DNA of 29,191 bases from Bacteroidales bacterium UBA6229 (lineage in GTDB: Bacteria; Bacteroidota; Bacteroidia; Bacteroidales; F082), in assembly GCA_002440975.1 (NCBI GenBank), contig DJWN01000138.1, forward strand, positions 1-29,191, read 5' to 3'. The notes under the pieces were generated by a model. That model searched no databases. It saw nothing but the letters and a program-made list of their open reading frames with translations, and was not told the origin of the DNA. The position numbers and the translations under genes were made by a program. The number at the start of each line of letters is the position of its first letter. Position 1 is the first letter of the stretch. Of this stretch, positions 7,731 through 14,819 are shown piece by piece.

Positions 7731-7733
7731 GAC
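7688..7733 (+). repeat. Right border motif of the RM locus with attC-like hairpin
   Basis: GTTAGTGC...GTAGGAC (7716-7733) is an imperfect copy of the left border at 5653-5672. Just before it, CATAAC (7688-7693) can pair with GTTAGTG (7716-7722) with one bulge, and an inner CCTTT/AAACAGG partly pairs too. This is the RYYYAAC...GTTRRRY arrangement of integron attC sites, but shorter than typical ones. The methyltransferase stop codon lies inside the copy. Confidence 0.35.
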
Positions 7734-8071
7734 AGGAAATTGCTAAATTTAAAATTCAGTTCTTCATAGGAAATTCAGTGGTAAAATTCCGGCCTGCGTA
7801 TAGCTGAGAACCGGCATTACAAGTCGTTCGGAAACAACCATTCCTGATACCCTGTATAAACAACAACACGGGTATTCCTGTCATGATTTTTGGAATAATC
7901 AACGTAAATTTGAAGCAAAACATCTTTCCAGGGCTTGCAAACCTTTGCATGAAACCAGCTATCTTATTCAAAAATATTAGGTGCGAAAGGATATGTATAT
8001 CACCTTCCTTATGAAGTTATAAACGTCTGTATATTTACTACTTAAAGCCATATTCTATCCCTAACATCAGG
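7734..8071. other. Intergenic region without a convincing gene
   Basis: About 340 bp between the RM locus and the ric control region. No frame looks protein-like. Visible structure is limited: a 6-bp inverted repeat around 7848-7875 (ATACCC/GGGTAT) and a near-palindrome at 7986-8006 with the core GATAT-GT-ATATC, which shares AAAGGATA with the nirK control motif. The left part may belong to the acquired locus and the right part to ric regulation. Confidence 0.5.
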
Positions 8072-8081
8072 TATTTTAAAA

Positions 8082-8102
8082 TAATATAGGATATAAAGGT
8101 CT
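8082..8102 (+). promoter_or_regulatory. Candidate regulator site upstream of ric, shared with nirK
   Basis: The 21 bases follow TAATA-w-AGGATA-nnn-AGGTCT. The same pattern, 17 of 21 identical, recurs at 9346-9366 in front of nirK. It overlaps a palindrome ATATAAA-ggtctt-TTTATAT (8091-8110) and ends 19 bases before the -7 box, covering the -33 region. That placement fits a site for an activator, or a repressor covering the promoter. The Rrf2 protein encoded at 8892 is the natural candidate regulator. A perfect 12-bp palindrome TATTTTAAAATA lies just upstream (8072-8083). Confidence 0.5.
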
Positions 8103-8121
8103 TTTTATATAATATTTCCTT

Positions 8122-8129
8122 TATCTTTG
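8122..8129 (+). promoter_or_regulatory. Predicted -7 box of ric
   Basis: TATCTTTG is an exact match to TAnnTTTG and lies 27 bases before the ric ATG. The -33 region has no TTTG but carries the shared 21-bp motif, as expected for a promoter that depends on an activator. Confidence 0.5.
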
Positions 8130-8156
8130 CCTCATAAACTTAAAAATACCTCTACC

Positions 8157-8882
8157 ATGCAAAACATTGAAAATTTAACAATAGCCGAAATTGTAGCACA
8201 GGATTACCGGACATCGGATGTGTTTCGCAAACACAGAATCGACTTTTGCTGTGGCGGAAAAATCAGCCTGCTCGACGCAAAACAACAATACGGTATTGAA
8301 CCTGAAACCCTCGTCAAAGAAATCACTGAAGTTTTAAGTTCAAACGCAAGTTCAACTCATGCTTACAATGAATGGGACCTGGATTTTTTAGCTGATTTCA
8401 TCGAACGTACGCACCATCAATTTGTAAAGCAGGAAATACCTGTACTAGAGGCTTATCTGATCAAAATTGCAGATGTTCACGGAAACAATCATCCCGAGCT
8501 TCATGATGTTAAAAGGCTTTTTCTGGCATCAGCTGAAGCACTCACAACACATCTTGAAGAAGAGGAAAAAGTACTTTTTCCAATGATCAGACAATTGGTA
8601 AAAGCCTCAAAACAAGGAAATTCAACACAGGATTTTCAAGAAGAGGTATTAGCACATTCCGTCAGCAAACTCATCGGCGAGCACGAAACAGAAGGCGATC
8701 GTTTCAAGGAAATAGCACAACTTACCTCGCAATACAGCATTCCCGAAGATGCCTGCAACACCTATATGGTAGCCATTTCGAAGCTTGCAGCTTTTGAGCA
8801 GGATTTGCATCAGCATATACATCTCGAAAATAATATCCTGTTTCCGAAGGCTATTGCCATGGAATCCTTAATTTTGCAATAA
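8157..8882 (+). CDS. ric: Iron-sulfur cluster repair di-iron protein (RIC, ScdA/YtfE/NorA family)
   Basis: Cytoplasmic di-iron protein that restores Fe-S clusters damaged by nitric oxide or oxidative stress. The 241 residues have the two family domains: an N-terminal ScdA_N/DUF542 domain with DFCCGGK (29-35), and a C-terminal hemerythrin-like four-helix domain with His/Glu iron ligands in RTHHQFVKQE, THLEEEEKVLFP, GEHETEGDRF and HIHLENNILFP. The ATG at 8157 is used because an in-frame TTG at 8127 lies inside the promoter. It is the first gene of a plus-strand cluster; the Rrf2 gene begins 9 bases after its stop. Beside nirK, its likely job is coping with NO made during nitrite reduction. Confidence 0.95.
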   Translation: MQNIENLTIAEIVAQDYRTSDVFRKHRIDFCCGGKISLLDAKQQYGIEPETLVKEITEVLSSNASSTHAYNEWDLDFLADFIERTHHQFVKQEIPVLEAYLIKIADVHGNNHPELHDVKRLFLASAEALTTHLEEEEKVLFPMIRQLVKASKQGNSTQDFQEEVLAHSVSKLIGEHETEGDRFKEIAQLTSQYSIPEDACNTYMVAISKLAAFEQDLHQHIHLENNILFPKAIAMESLILQ

Positions 8883-8891
8883 CACAACCCT

Positions 8892-9332
8892 ATGTTTTCA
8901 AAAGCTTGTAAATACGCCATCAGGGCATTGATCTATCTGGCCAGTCGCTCCGAAGAACCCGAAAAAACAGGCCTTCGTGAGATCGCTGCCGAAATTGATT
9001 CACCAGAGGCCTTTACAGCTAAAATCATGCAGATTCTCAGCAAACAAAATCTGGTAAACTCAGCAAAAGGACCACATGGCGGCTTTTATATTGATCCGCA
9101 AGCTCCCGAAATCAAGCTGATGGAGGTAGTAAAAGCCATTGACGGGACACCTAGTATTTATGGTTGCGGCCTCGGACTGAAGTCCTGTTCCGAAACGGAG
9201 CCCTGTCCTATTCATCATGAGTTTTCGGTAATACGGAATGGCCTTGCCAGGCTGCTCAACGAGCAAACCATACAACAACTGGCCAGAGAAATGATGGAAG
9301 GAAAATCTGTACTCAAACATCAGTTAAATTAA
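8892..9332 (+). CDS. Rrf2-family Fe-S transcriptional regulator, NsrR-like
   Basis: Winged-helix DNA-binding regulator of 146 residues that probably senses nitric oxide through an Fe-S cluster. The N-terminus (MFSKACKYAIRALIYLA) and the recognition segment AFTAKIMQILSKQNLVNS followed by GPHGGFYI are typical of Rrf2 proteins. Three cysteines, Cys92, Cys99 and Cys105 (GCGLGLKSCSETEPCPIH), have a spacing like the cluster ligands of NsrR/IscR, though not identical. It sits between ric and nirK, both preceded by the same 21-bp motif, so it is the likely regulator of both. A NO-responsive role is inferred from neighbours; an IscR-type Fe-S role is less likely, since no isc or suf genes are near. 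Confidence 0.88.
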   Translation: MFSKACKYAIRALIYLASRSEEPEKTGLREIAAEIDSPEAFTAKIMQILSKQNLVNSAKGPHGGFYIDPQAPEIKLMEVVKAIDGTPSIYGCGLGLKSCSETEPCPIHHEFSVIRNGLARLLNEQTIQQLAREMMEGKSVLKHQLN

Positions 9333-9343
9333 ATATTTTTTCT

Positions 9344-9366
9344 CCTAATAAAGGATAATTAGGTCT
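9344..9366 (+). promoter_or_regulatory. Candidate regulator site upstream of nirK, shared with ric
   Basis: 9346-9366 fits the motif TAATA-w-AGGATA-nnn-AGGTCT also found at 8082-8102. Here it overlaps a palindrome CCTAAT (9344-9349) / ATTAGG (9358-9363). It ends 22 bases before the nirK ATG, so either the transcript start lies very close to the ATG or the site acts within the leader. A TAnnTTG-like box at 9374-9380 would give a nearly leaderless mRNA. Confidence 0.45.
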
Positions 9367-9388
9367 CTATTACTAAATTGATAATCCT

Positions 9389-10834
9389 ATGAAAACCAAA
9401 AACTTTTTAAATATCATTTTCATTATACTGCTGGTTTCCATAATCAGCTGCAACCAAAAGTCGGAACGAACCATTGTTGATCCCGAGGAAGAAGTAAAGG
9501 GGGTAGTTCATGCCGAGCTCACTGATGCTCCGTTGGTTCCACCACGTATTCCAAATAAAAGCAATACCAAAGTCATCGTAAACCTCGAAATCATCGAAAA
9601 AGAAATGCGGCTGGCTGATGGGGTTGATTATACTTTCTGGACTTTTGGTGGAAGTGTACCAGGCAAATTCATTCGCGTAAGGCAAGGCGATTTGGTTGAG
9701 TTTCACTTACATAACCACCCTGACAATCTTTTGCCTCATAACATTGACTTACACGCCGTTACTGGTCCTGGTGGTGGTGCAGAAGCTTCGCTTATTGCTC
9801 CCGGAAAAAGTGCACAGTTCAGCTTTCGTGCACTCAATCAGGGACTTTATGTATATCATTGCGCTACGGCTCCTGTGGGTATGCACATCGCCAACGGCAT
9901 GTATGGATTGATCCTTGTTGAGCCGCTCGAAGGCCTGCCACCGGTTGATCACGAATTTTATGTGATGCAAAGCGAGTTTTACACTTCAGGCAAATATGGC
10001 GACAGAGGTCATCAGGATTTCGACATGCAAAAAGCCTTCGATGAGCGTCCGGATTATGTGGTAATGAATGGTTCTGTTGGTGCAAATACCGGCGAAAACG
10101 CCATGATGGTGCAAGTGGGCGAAACAGTCCGGCTGTTTTTGGGCAATGGCGGACCCAATCTGGTTTCTTCCTTTCATGCCATCGGAGAGATTTTCGACAA
10201 AGTTTATGTAGAAGGCGGCACACTTATCAATCATGACGTACAAACAACCCTGATTCCGGCTGGCGGCTCTGCCATTGTGGAATTCAAATGTGAAGTTCCC
10301 GGCACGCTCCATTTGGTAGATCACAGTATTTTCAGGGCTTTCAACAAAGGTGCCATTGCGCAGATAAAAGTGGTTGGCAACGAAAATCATCAGGTGTTTA
10401 CCGGCTTGGAAAAAGAAGAAGTTTACCTGCCCGAAGGAACGGCTATTCAAAAAATCAGCAAAAAAACCGAACCTTCAGATGCTGTTATGATCGAGCTAAG
10501 CCACGAAGAACGCATGGAAGCAGGCGAAAAATTGTACAAACAAAACTGCCTGGCCTGTCATATGGATCACGGGAAAGGCATCCCCGGAACTTTCCCGCCA
10601 CTTGTTAATTCCGACTTTTTGCAGGCGCGTGCTGATAAAGGAATCGGTATAATCCTGGAAGGTCTGCAGGGCGAAATTACCGTTAATGGCGAAAAATATA
10701 ACAATATCATGCCGGCAGTTTCACTTTCTGATGATCAGGTAGCCAGCATCTTAACTTATATCCATAACAACTTTGATAATGGCGGCGGATTGGTTAAAGC
10801 TGCTGATGTGAAAGCCTGGAGAGAACAAAAATAA
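9389..10834 (+). CDS. nirK: Copper nitrite reductase with C-terminal cytochrome c domain, lipoprotein
   Basis: Reduces nitrite to nitric oxide outside the cytoplasmic membrane. The 481 residues begin with a lipoprotein signal ending in SIISC (Cys21). Two cupredoxin domains follow. Type 1 copper ligands are His117, Cys158, His166, Met171; type 2 ligands are His122, His157, His312; catalytic Asp120 and His263 (SFHAIGEIFD) are present. The short Cys-to-His loop (CATAPVGMH) is of the class II, AniA-like kind. A linker then leads to a class I cytochrome c domain with CLACH (387-391) and a probable axial Met441, making a NirK-cytochrome fusion that could take electrons directly from the periplasmic chain. 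No residue needed for catalysis is missing. It is followed after 1 base by the NirV-like gene and probably regulated by the upstream palindrome. Confidence 0.97.
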   Translation: MKTKNFLNIIFIILLVSIISCNQKSERTIVDPEEEVKGVVHAELTDAPLVPPRIPNKSNTKVIVNLEIIEKEMRLADGVDYTFWTFGGSVPGKFIRVRQGDLVEFHLHNHPDNLLPHNIDLHAVTGPGGGAEASLIAPGKSAQFSFRALNQGLYVYHCATAPVGMHIANGMYGLILVEPLEGLPPVDHEFYVMQSEFYTSGKYGDRGHQDFDMQKAFDERPDYVVMNGSVGANTGENAMMVQVGETVRLFLGNGGPNLVSSFHAIGEIFDKVYVEGGTLINHDVQTTLIPAGGSAIVEFKCEVPGTLHLVDHSIFRAFNKGAIAQIKVVGNENHQVFTGLEKEEVYLPEGTAIQKISKKTEPSDAVMIELSHEERMEAGEKLYKQNCLACHMDHGKGIPGTFPPLVNSDFLQARADKGIGIILEGLQGEITVNGEKYNNIMPAVSLSDDQVASILTYIHNNFDNGGGLVKAADVKAWREQK

Positions 10835-10835
10835 G

Positions 10836-11606
10836 ATGCAAAACTTCAAAGTAATATTACTTATTTGCAGTCTGTTGGCAGGTTTGAACCTTCCGGCTCA
10901 GGAAAACATGAAACGTATTCCGGCCGGAAGCTACAAACCCTTCATCAAAGGTTTGACGGAAAATGTAGCTGTGGAGGCATTTTTGCTGGACACCGTTCAG
11001 GTTACCAATCAGGATTTTCTGGAATTTGTGAAGGCTAACGAACAATGGTCGCCCGACAAAATCAAGGCCCTTTTTGCTGATTCAGCTTATCTGATTCACT
11101 GGCCCGAAAAGTATCTGCAAAACGAAAGCAAAACAGCAAATCAGGAGCCCGTTGTGAATGTATCCTGGTTTGCTGCCAATGCCTATTGCAAATGGAAGAA
11201 CAAACGACTGCCAAGCCTGCATGAGTGGGAATTTGCAGCCCTGGCCTTGCCCAAGAATAGCCTTGACAACAATGAATTAACACAAATTAATCATAGTTGG
11301 TACAGCCGCAAAAACTCCACCCGGCAAACGGTTGGAAGCGTCTATCAAAATCAATACGGGATTTGGGATATGTTTGGACTGGTGTGGGAGTGGGTTTACG
11401 ATTTCAACAGCGTTGTTAGCAGCAACGACTCCCGCAATAAAGAAGAAATTGCTTCAGGATTTTTCTGCGGAAGTGCATCCTTAAACGCAAGTGATGCAAG
11501 CGATTATGTTTCGTTCATTCGCTACTCCTACCGTGGAAGCCTCAAAGGAAATTATACCACCCGCAAACTTGGATTTCGGTGCGCCAAATCAATTGAAGAA
11601 AATTAA
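10836..11606 (+). CDS. nirV: NirV-like protein, formylglycine-generating-enzyme (SUMF1) fold
   Basis: A 256-residue exported protein with signal peptide MQNFKVILLICSLLAGLNLPAQ and an FGE-sulfatase/C-type-lectin-like domain: RIPAG near the start, LLDTVQVTNQDFLEFV, PVVNVSWFAANAYCKW, KRLPSLHEWEFAA, QYGIWDMFGLVWEWVYD and LGFRCAK at the end. Members next to nirK are called NirV; their function is unsettled, perhaps maturation or stability of the reductase. The RYxYR segment before GFRCA has Ser/Val where sulfatase-activating enzymes carry their two copper-binding cysteines, so genuine formylglycine formation is unlikely. It starts 1 base after the nirK stop and the SCO gene follows 13 bases later, so these three are almost certainly one operon. 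Confidence 0.85.
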   Translation: MQNFKVILLICSLLAGLNLPAQENMKRIPAGSYKPFIKGLTENVAVEAFLLDTVQVTNQDFLEFVKANEQWSPDKIKALFADSAYLIHWPEKYLQNESKTANQEPVVNVSWFAANAYCKWKNKRLPSLHEWEFAALALPKNSLDNNELTQINHSWYSRKNSTRQTVGSVYQNQYGIWDMFGLVWEWVYDFNSVVSSNDSRNKEEIASGFFCGSASLNASDASDYVSFIRYSYRGSLKGNYTTRKLGFRCAKSIEEN

Positions 11607-11619
11607 AAATATACATCTC

Positions 11620-12225
11620 ATGAAAACAGTTATTTCAGTTTTAACAGCTTTGCTGCTGATCAGCATTTCAGCGCAGGCACAACAAGGAAAATGCTGTAGT
11701 CCTGCATCCACCCCAACAAAAGAAAAAACGGTTCAGCTCCCCGAAACATCCATTTATCAGCTTGATCACCAATGGGAAACCCAGTTTGGCAAAAGCATTC
11801 AGCTGGCAGATTTGCAGGGAAATCCAGTTATCCTCACCATGATTTTTACACATTGCGAATATGCCTGTCCGATGATGGTGAATGACCTGAAACAAATTGA
11901 AAGCCAATTCACCGATAAACACAGCAAGACAAAATTTGTGCTGATCAGTTTTGATCACGAACGCGACACCCCCGAAAGACTACGCGAATATGCCGGGGTT
12001 CAGGGCTTAGGCGAAAATTGGCTTCTGCTGCATGGTAATGCTGAACAAATCAAAGAAATTTCACTGGTTTTGGATATTAGCTACGAACAACTCGAAAACG
12101 GTGCTTTTGCTCATGCCAACAAAAAATTTGTGTTGGATCAAAACGGCACCATGCTTTTTGAACAGGAAGGCCTCCAAACAAAGGCAGAGCCTGTGCTGAA
12201 GGCACTTAATAAAATGCTTCGATAG
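11620..12225 (+). CDS. SCO1/SenC-family copper chaperone
   Basis: Thioredoxin-fold periplasmic protein of 201 residues that binds copper and is likely to load it into NirK. It has a signal peptide (MKTVISVLTALLLISISAQA), a Cys-Cys pair in GKCCSP, the copper site CxxxC in THCEYACPMM, and the third ligand His in AHANKKFVLD. LISFDHERDTPERLREYA matches the SCO pattern. The start at 11620 is used because upstream in-frame sequence overlaps the NirV-like gene and the signal peptide begins here. SCO proteins are better known for cytochrome oxidase CuA; no oxidase genes are nearby, so delivery to nitrite reductase is the simplest reading. Confidence 0.92.
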   Translation: MKTVISVLTALLLISISAQAQQGKCCSPASTPTKEKTVQLPETSIYQLDHQWETQFGKSIQLADLQGNPVILTMIFTHCEYACPMMVNDLKQIESQFTDKHSKTKFVLISFDHERDTPERLREYAGVQGLGENWLLLHGNAEQIKEISLVLDISYEQLENGAFAHANKKFVLDQNGTMLFEQEGLQTKAEPVLKALNKMLR

Positions 12226-12284
12226 CACTCTTGGGCAAATTTGTGCGAACCATTCTCAAGCTTGAGGTGTTATAGCATAAAAAT

Positions 12285-12521
12285 ATGTGGACAGAAACCA
12301 ACAACAGCCTGAAACGGCAATTCGTTTTCAGTAGTTTTATCGAAGCCTTTGCCTTTATGACCAAGGTAGCCTTGCTCGCCGAAAAAATGAATCATCATCC
12401 TTTTTGGACGAATGTTTACAACAAGGTAGAAATCACGCTTAGCACACATGATGCAGGTGATATCGTAACCGAAAAAGACCGGAAACTTGCGGCAGAAATT
12501 GATAAGCTGCTTGGTGAATAA
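12285..12521 (+). CDS. phhB: 4a-hydroxytetrahydrobiopterin dehydratase (pterin-4a-carbinolamine dehydratase)
   Basis: Small cytoplasmic enzyme (78 residues) that dehydrates 4a-hydroxytetrahydropterin, recycling the cofactor of aromatic amino acid hydroxylases. The active-site His37-His38-Pro and His55 in THDAGDIVTEKD fit the family, including the 17-residue spacing between the second and third His. It is slightly shorter than the usual 95-110 residues, with a reduced N-terminus. It begins 59 bases after the SCO gene and ends 8 bases from the convergent AAA ATPase. No phenylalanine hydroxylase is visible, so its link to the nitrite cluster is unclear; it may simply be read through. Confidence 0.88.
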   Translation: MWTETNNSLKRQFVFSSFIEAFAFMTKVALLAEKMNHHPFWTNVYNKVEITLSTHDAGDIVTEKDRKLAAEIDKLLGE

Positions 12522-12529
12522 GTGGGCTG

Positions 12530-13672
12530 TCAAGTAGCTTCCGGCAATAAAAAATCGGGGTAGTTTTCTGGTGTTATTACCTTAAAACTGTGATTGGGAT
12601 AGGCTTTTGAAAAACTTAGAGGGATACGCGCTTTGGATTTTATATTCCACTTAAATTCAAAAGCATAAAGCTTGCCATTTAGATCTTCAATATAATCAAT
12701 TTCTTGTTGTTGATGCGTTCGCCAAAAATATGGATTCACATAAATATTATGATTTGAAAGGTATTTCATCCTTTCACTCATCAGGAAATTTTCCCATAAA
12801 GCTCCACGGTCTTCTCTCAAGTTTAAAGGACTGAAATTATTGATTAACGCATTGCGGATGCCGTTATCAAAAAAATAAATTTTTCGCGATTTTTTCAGCT
12901 CATTTCTCAAATTCCTGCTTAACGATCTCAAGCGAAAAATTACATAGGTTTTTTCCAATAATTCAATGTAACGCCTCACCGTTTCCGGATCAGCTCCTAT
13001 AGTTGCACTAAGTTCCTGAAAAGAAACTTCTGAACCAAGCTGAAATGCTAATGCCTGAAGCAAAGCTTCGAGCAATTCTGGTCGCCTTAAATCCTTGTAC
13101 TTAAAAACATCCTTATATAAATAACTGCCTGATAATAACTTAAGCACATCAAGCTGGCTATCCTCTGTTGTAATAATCTCCGGATACGCACCAAAAATCA
13201 GTCTGTTGTGAAGTGCTTTTTTCTCTTCAAGAAAACCTTGGTGATTCTGTAATTCTTCAAAAGCAAGCGGCAATAACAAATATTCATATTTGCGACCAGT
13301 AAGCGGTTCGGTTGTGCCTTGCGCAATATCAAGCGCAGAAGAACCTGTGACCAACAACTGCACAGACTTAAAATGATCTGTTATCATCTTTAATGTGAGC
13401 CCAATTGATGAAATACGTTGAGCCTCATCAACAACAATAATCTGGGTTTTTCCTATTATTCTTTTTAAATCTGCGAGATTAGGATCGCTTAGTTCTGCAC
13501 GAACCAACGGATCGTCAGCATCAAGCCATAAGGTTTTATAGGCCGAAAAATCTTCATTCACCAGTTTTTTTAGTAAAGTGGTTTTACCAGTCTGACGAGG
13601 ACCCAGAATAATAATGGCCTTCCCTTTGAAAAATTTTGAAATGATTCTTTCTGACAGTTGACGCGCTATCAT
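12530..13672 (-). CDS. AAA_14 ATPase with DUF4143 domain
   Basis: A 380-residue protein of the widespread prokaryotic AAA_14/DUF4143 group, whose cellular role is not established. Walker A GPRQTGKTT (24-32), Walker B IIVVDEAQ (78-85), TGSSALDIA as sensor-like segment, TGRKYEYLLLPLAFEEL, and a C-terminal DUF4143 part with a winged-helix-like region and a degenerate nuclease-like motif EIDYIE...YAFEFKW. The ATG at 13672 is preferred; an in-frame TTG at 13687 would add five residues. Two tandem palindromes (13690-13753) stand immediately upstream. It is convergent with phhB and read away from the threonine aldolase end, as a stand-alone gene. Such genes move between genomes often, but base composition here is not strikingly different. 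Confidence 0.93.
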   Translation of the reverse strand: MIARQLSERIISKFFKGKAIIILGPRQTGKTTLLKKLVNEDFSAYKTLWLDADDPLVRAELSDPNLADLKRIIGKTQIIVVDEAQRISSIGLTLKMITDHFKSVQLLVTGSSALDIAQGTTEPLTGRKYEYLLLPLAFEELQNHQGFLEEKKALHNRLIFGAYPEIITTEDSQLDVLKLLSGSYLYKDVFKYKDLRRPELLEALLQALAFQLGSEVSFQELSATIGADPETVRRYIELLEKTYVIFRLRSLSRNLRNELKKSRKIYFFDNGIRNALINNFSPLNLREDRGALWENFLMSERMKYLSNHNIYVNPYFWRTHQQQEIDYIEDLNGKLYAFEFKWNIKSKARIPLSFSKAYPNHSFKVITPENYPDFLLPEAT

Positions 13673-13689
13673 CACAATTTTTTTCAAAT

Positions 13690-13753
13690 TTATAAAAATT
13701 CCGGGTTATAATCGCGAATTCTTATAAAAATTCAGGATTATAATCCGGAATTT
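13690..13753. repeat. Two tandem 32-bp palindromic units upstream of the AAA_14 gene
   Basis: Units 13690-13721 and 13722-13753 are identical at 27 of 32 positions. Each is itself nearly palindromic: in the second, AATTC-a-GG and CC-g-GAATT flank a perfect 12-bp palindrome GGATTATAATCC. The first has the same form with more mismatches. The pair lies within 20 bases of the ATPase start and just before the end of the aldolase gene. Likely an operator or promoter region for the ATPase; the AT-rich TATAAT cores could also be -10-like. Confidence 0.65.
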
Positions 13754-13762
13754 TAATGTTTT

Positions 13763-14809
13763 TTACTTTAAGAGCCTTTTGGCAGCGGCTACAAAACCCT
13801 GCACATCTTCGGTTGTAGTATCAAAAGAGCACATCAGCCGCACCTCATTTTGGCTTTCGTTCCAAACATGGAAAAAGTATTCCTGTTGTAATTTTGGAAT
13901 CAGTTCTTTGGGCATAATCGCAAAAACACCATTGGCTTCTACGGCTCTGCTCAGGCGGATGCCATTCACCTGTTCCAGTTCATCAGCCAGCAAACGTGCC
14001 ATGGCATTGGCTTGTGTGGCATTGCGTTTCCAGAGGTCATTTTCGAGATAAGCTAAGAATTGTGCAATGATAAAACGCAATTTACTGGCCAGCTGCATGC
14101 CTTGTTTGCGGTTGTATTCAAAACCTTCGGCCAATTCAGGTTTCAAAAAAACAACGGCCTCGCCAAACATCAGGCCGTTTTTAGTGCCTCCAAACGAAAG
14201 CACATCCACACCGGTTTGTGTCACCATTTCGCTGAAAGAAACACCCATAGCCACAGCAGCATTGGCAATGCGGGCTCCGTCCATATGCAAATACATCCCA
14301 TGTTGATGAGCAAAATTGGCCAATGCTTTGATTTCGTGCAGACTGTACAATGTTCCCATTTCGGTAACCTGAGAGATGCTAATCAGCTTGGGCTGCACAT
14401 GATGCTGAAAACCAATACTATTCAAAAAAGGCTCGACCTGTTCCGGGCGGATCTTTCCATCGGGACAATCCACAGTTAGAATTTTTCCCCCGGTAAATTT
14501 CTCAGCAGCACCGCCTTCATCTTCATTGAGGTGAGCAGAATGTGGTGCCACGACTGCCTGCCATGATTTGAGCAAATGCTGCACGGCGAGCACATTGGCA
14601 CCTGTGCCATTATACACAAAAAACACCTTGCAATCCGTTTCAAAAACTTCCTTAAAGCGTTTTTCGGCTTGTTTCATCAGGGGATCGTTCTCGCCATAGG
14701 CGGGATGATGCAACTGATTGGCCATTTGCAAAGCTTCCATCACTTCGGGTGAAACACCGGACCAGTTATCACTGGCAAATCCTTTAATGTGTAAGAGTTT
14801 CAAGATCAT
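13763..14809 (-). CDS. ltaE: Low-specificity L-threonine aldolase (PLP-dependent beta-eliminating lyase)
   Basis: Cleaves L-threonine or allo-threonine to glycine and acetaldehyde in the cytoplasm. The 348 residues show the fold-type I aldolase pattern: FASDNWSGVSPEV near the N-terminus, YGENDP (substrate/PLP loop), NGTGANVLA for phosphate binding, HMDGAR with Asp177, and the PLP lysine Lys210 in SFGGTKNG. Closest by pattern to the beta-eliminating-lyase/threonine aldolase group. It follows rlmN by 10 bases, so both are probably co-transcribed. Together with tdh at 4564, the window encodes two alternative threonine-degrading routes. Confidence 0.93.
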   Translation of the reverse strand: MILKLLHIKGFASDNWSGVSPEVMEALQMANQLHHPAYGENDPLMKQAEKRFKEVFETDCKVFFVYNGTGANVLAVQHLLKSWQAVVAPHSAHLNEDEGGAAEKFTGGKILTVDCPDGKIRPEQVEPFLNSIGFQHHVQPKLISISQVTEMGTLYSLHEIKALANFAHQHGMYLHMDGARIANAAVAMGVSFSEMVTQTGVDVLSFGGTKNGLMFGEAVVFLKPELAEGFEYNRKQGMQLASKLRFIIAQFLAYLENDLWKRNATQANAMARLLADELEQVNGIRLSRAVEANGVFAIMPKELIPKLQQEYFFHVWNESQNEVRLMCSFDTTTEDVQGFVAAAKRLLK

Positions 14810-14819
14810 AGTATTGGTT

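Noticed and set aside
7756..7971. A 71-codon minus-strand frame in the gap before ric
   Set aside because: No recognisable motif, no ribosome binding site or promoter, and low-complexity amino acid use; most likely chance.
13672..13687. TTG at 13687 as the start of the AAA_14 ATPase
   Set aside because: The ATG five codons later gives the same protein start seen in the family and leaves the palindromic region free for regulation.
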